This document shows positions 60,485 through 64,000 of a DNA stretch of 64,000 nt, in pieces; within the stretch, counting starts at the first letter, position 1; every line of letters begins with the position of its first letter. The notes under the pieces were generated by a model. The model was not told where the DNA came from and did no database searches. It saw nothing but the letters and a program-made list of their open reading frames with translations. A program made the position numbers and the translations under genes. This DNA comes from Cyanoderma ruficeps. Taxonomy: Eukaryota > Chordata > Aves > Passeriformes > Timaliidae. The stretch spans positions 6,437,117 to 6,501,116 of the forward strand of contig VZDJ01000063.1 in NCBI GenBank assembly GCA_008694505.1, read 5' to 3'.

Positions 60485-60661
60485 GCTGAGATAGTGGCAG
60501 ACTGTCAAAATTACTTAACCTCCTGGAACACCACCCATTCCAGTATGAATAGGTTTCTTGTGTTCAACTCACATGATCCTGGTGTTTTCCTGGTGTCTCT
60601 ATGGAGACTGGAGACATTCTTCTGGTCTATTGGTTGGGGATCTTTTCTTTGCTGCTTTCAG
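60485..60661 (+). CDS. Weak candidate exon, plus strand
   Basis: A strong acceptor (CTTTGGGCTTCTTGCAG) precedes exactly 177 bases ending TGCTTTCAG|GTAAAT, a good donor. One frame is open across all 59 codons, phase 0 at both ends, starting AEIVADCQNYL and ending in a Trp/Phe/Cys-rich run. The splice signals are better than for most chance frames here. The C-terminal composition is unusual and no family is recognised. A phase-0 start cannot join directly to the phase-1 donor at 27281, so an intervening exon would be needed. Confidence 0.22.
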
Positions 60662-63589
60662 GTAAATTGTCTTGTAGAAAAAAAGAAGGCAGAGATAATC
60701 CTCTGAAAAATGAATAAAGCATCAGTCACAGAACACCAAAACATCCTGGCTGTTTTATAGAAGGAGTTGCAAATATTTTGATTCTTCCTTTTTAACACAC
60801 TACCAGCTTGGCAGAGATTTTGTAAGACTTGTGGAAAAATGATTGGCCTTAGGCAAAGCTGGGTGAAGTATTCACATGTGGATCCTCATCCAAATGAGGC
60901 TGGAGCATGGATTAAATAGTGAACCAGTGTTAGATTTGGGAAGCCTTCCCTGCCAAAAATTGGGGGTGTTTTTGAAAGATGTTCCAGTTCCAAACACTCT
61001 CATTCTCATGAGATTAGATACTTCCCCTCACAATTGGCTCCAGTCCCTCTAGGAAAGTGAGTTAAATGAGATTGTTGTTACCTTGCCCATATTAAAATAG
61101 TCGTCTCTGTTTTCACTGGCATTCTGGAGAGGACAGCAATGTAGATGGGAGGAGGATGATGGTTGGGTGCTTCCTTCCCTTAAAGGGTGGGTTGTCACAT
61201 TGTGGAATTCACTGGAGAAAAGGGAAAAACACTATTGTCCCGTGAATATTTGGGATGACTAGTAGGGGACCAGGTGCTTCTGTCTTGCCGCAACTGGACT
61301 TTCAGGTGGCACAAAATGCTCCTTTGCATTCCTGGTTGCCACTCCCAAACTCCTTAGCCCTAGTTTATAAGTCCAGAATGTAGCCTCTTAGCTGTAGCCT
61401 GGAAAAACAAATCCCACTTGCTGAAAGATGGGCTCTGTTCCTTGGCATAGCCTCTGGTGTATGTGGTGTCTGTGCAACTCCCAGAAAACCAGACCCACCC
61501 CATAAATATGTCTCTAAATGGCTTCAGTTCTGCCAGTGGGTCTGTCTCAGGATTCATAGTGACTTATTCCTTCTGGTTTAGTTCCTTGGTGCCCTGTGTA
61601 GTGGCACAGCAGTGCCCAGGGAGCCCAGGGAATACTCCAACTCCAGTCTGTTTGGGTTTTGGTAGCAACAGAGCCTACAGAAGAAGCTGCTCAGGTGTTG
61701 TGTCCTGCAAAGAGGTAACAGGGAAAAAATTAATCATACTATCTCACAGCCCCCAGTGTGCTGTGGGGGATAAAAATGAGATCACAGAGGAAAATTCTGG
61801 GATTTAGATTCTTTCTGCCTGGAGAGGACACGATGGTGAGTTAGATCTGGCTCCTGTCCCAAGCATTAACAGGGATATTTTGCCTCTGTTTCTTTGCATG
61901 TAGATCAGAGGCCATATCTAGGTCCCCTTTCTAAGGGATTTTGCAAGTGTGTCATGAACTTTATGGCTTGTGTGTTCTGAGCCTGCTATCAGCACTGATA
62001 AAAATGGTTATTAGCTGTATCATTACTTTAAATCAGAGCATCTTAACTAATTTGGGGGCCGGCCAGTGGCTCCAGTCACATGATGAATACCCTTATACTC
62101 TATTTCTAGATGATTCAAAGTTGGCTCTAGGCAAGGGAGATTAGGTTTAGGGCTTGAGGAAGAGCAGAAAATGAAACAAAGGTGTCCCAATTGATAGTTC
62201 AGCTTTCAGTATAATTTAATTGAAGAAAGTAACTCAAGCTTTGGTTTATTCTGAGCATGTCAAGAACACCTTTGTAGTGTTGTGTCCCTGAGCCCAGGGC
62301 TGTCCATTAAGGGACAAAACCAGAGCCAGGAATGGTTTGGAACCACACAAATGCTGCAGCATCATAGTGGGGGGAGTAGGAGGGGAATCAGTTGGACTCA
62401 GAGTGAGGTCTGGTGACACTCAAAGATGTTGCAGATTTAAGGTGACAGGGGAAATAACGTAATTGAGGATTTGAAACAGACTCCATAGCTGGGACTGAAA
62501 AAAAAATCCCAATGAAACTGCTGGGCTTGGAACAGTCATAGTCACTTAGGCCAGGAGTGAAATTTGGTTGTAAAGATAAGCTGAGAGCAAAGAGCCCCCC
62601 TGAAGGTGATGAGGTGTGTGAGCTCATGCAGTTGCTGCTCCACAATTTCTGTTTCCTCAGCTGCTCAGAGGTATCATCTTATAATCTGCAAAGGGGCCAA
62701 GGTAAAGTTCAGGGTCAACAAACACTTAAGTTTCTTTTCTATCCTCTGCCTTTACAAGGCTTTCCAGGACGTGGGGAGGAAACCTTGCTCAGAGGTGTCT
62801 TTGTCTCAACAAGCATTTCTGTCAGGGGAATGCACAGGACTGAGGAGCTCACTCAGCCACCCATAAGGTGGGTTTTCCTTCTATGTGCATGTGTGGGACG
62901 TTTTACACTCTCCCTGGCTTAAAAAAAATCTTCCTGGGTGACGCCCTTTTCTCTGGCATGGGGTAGATACTAGAAACTCACTTCATTTATGTGAGGCAGA
63001 TGCTGAGATCTTTTACTCAAAGGGATTTTTATGCACTGAGACTTTTCATGCTGAGAGGACAAAGCCTCTGGATTCCCTGGAGCAAAGCACTGGCCCAAAT
63101 TGTGCTTTCCTCTTTCTAGCCACACAATTGATTTTTCTATACTGGATCAAGTATCAAGCCCAATATCATGCTAAAAAAAGCATACATTTGAGATCAGTGT
63201 GTCAGTGTTTAGCAGGATTGATTATGTCTGTACAGATCTGTTTTCAAACGTGGTTGCATTTCACTGGAAAAGGGATTTTTCTAGTGATTAAAAATGTTAT
63301 GTCAGGGGCTTGTGAAAGGTATCTTTGCCCTGTCAATATGGATACAGGAATTCAGACTGAGGGCTAATGCACTTTCAGACTTTGGCACTTTAGTTCATCC
63401 TGCCCATTCTGTCCAAATAGGGTCACATTTTAAATTCTCGTGGAAACTGGTGAGCTGAAAACCCAACAGACAGAATTCTTCCCTTTCAGCAAACATTCCC
63501 AGTGTGCTCAGCAATGTACAAATGCAGCAGCAAGTGATCACAACCAGCTGACTCTGCCCTAAGCGGAACCACTTGGGCACTATCTAAAT
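60662..63589. other. Non-coding (putative intron) stretch
   Basis: Unique sequence. A 121-codon plus-strand frame (62557-62922) contains acceptor-like TTTCCTCAG and donor-like CCAAG|GTAAAG, but the enclosed 41 bases are too short to support. No repeat or RNA gene was recognised. Confidence 0.4.
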
Positions 63590-63930
63590 CACAAATTTAG
63601 TAATACACCAGCAACTTAATTCCTCTTGCCTTAATCACTGTCTCTCATGGTAATGTTTGTGCTGGGACTAAACAAGTCAACTCGAAGGTGCTTAATCATT
63701 TTCCCGAGGTGCACCGCACCTGTGGGGCCCTGGCACTGCACACAAAAGGCCTGGTAACACAAATTGACTCCAAATTAAAACTAGTTGTCTCCGGAAACCC
63801 CAGTTTAGAGAGTCTGTTGCCATATATCTCCTGATTGAACACAAGTGCCCTGCTGGACAATCTATTTCCAGCTCTCTGGTCTGGGCTGACCTCCCTGCTT
63901 TTCCTTAGAAATGACTCGTTACTGACTGAC
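63590..63930. promoter_or_regulatory. Candidate enhancer-like non-coding element
   Basis: Balanced, repeat-free sequence with clustered motifs: ATTTAGTAAT, CTTAATCA (two near-copies), an E-box CACCTG overlapping a RUNX-like TGTGGGG, TTGACTCC, and AATTAAAACTAG. It has no open frame of note. The density resembles conserved non-coding elements, but conservation is untested. Confidence 0.25.
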
Positions 63931-64000
63931 AGGCTCAGAGCAGGGCTATTTTCCTCCTCAATTCTGATTGAAAAAATGCTTTAGTCAAGTCAAATGGAGG

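Noticed and set aside
1..64000. tRNA, rRNA, CRISPR, bacterial operon or intact retrovirus
   Set aside because: No paired A/B-box tRNA motifs, rRNA wording, regularly spaced repeats, prokaryotic gene packing or retroviral coding regions were seen.

Overview
The window looks like vertebrate, almost certainly avian, nuclear DNA. The best evidence is a set of eight recognisable CR1 retrotransposon tails. They carry the bird-type 3' end, with 'cttccaacccaaaccattctg' wording and ATTCTRTG-like octamers, at about 8.45, 27.65, 28.1, 28.55, 37.7, 40.4, 50.45 and 56.5 kb. I saw no Alu-like, L1-like, bacterial or organellar sequence. A single N inside a poly-A run (7027) points to a draft-assembly base. 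No rRNA, tRNA, CRISPR array or operon was seen, and no long intact protein was recognised.

The organising feature is a CpG island at about 26.69-27.47 kb. It contains GC boxes, a G-quadruplex motif, a YY1-like ATGGCGGC, a plus-strand reading frame ending at a consensus donor (GT at 27281), and a minus-strand consensus donor 88 bases to the left (exon end 27193). Base composition changes at this point. Hand-counted lines left of the island show A>T and C>G, and lines to the right show T>A and G>C. This is the asymmetry expected if transcription leaves the island in both directions, so I read the window as a divergent promoter with long introns on either side.

Left arm (1-26.6 kb, minus-strand transcription inferred): mostly non-coding, one CR1 fragment, several microsatellites, and a GC-richer LTR-like block at 8.84-10.35 kb containing a 26-bp tandem repeat. 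Small minus-strand exon candidates lie at 24.5 kb, 3.6 kb, 3.3 kb and 1.4-1.5 kb. The last, with a start in good context and a lysine/glutamate-rich open frame, is the best coding candidate. None could be assigned to a named protein.

Right arm (27.3-64 kb, plus-strand transcription inferred): a probable long intron with seven CR1 fragments, A-rich microsatellites, a CpG-enriched patch at 51.2-51.6 kb, two enhancer-like stretches (44.0-44.3 kb, 63.6-63.9 kb) and two weak exon candidates (44.4 kb, 60.5 kb). Gene symbols are left blank throughout because I could not recognise the products.
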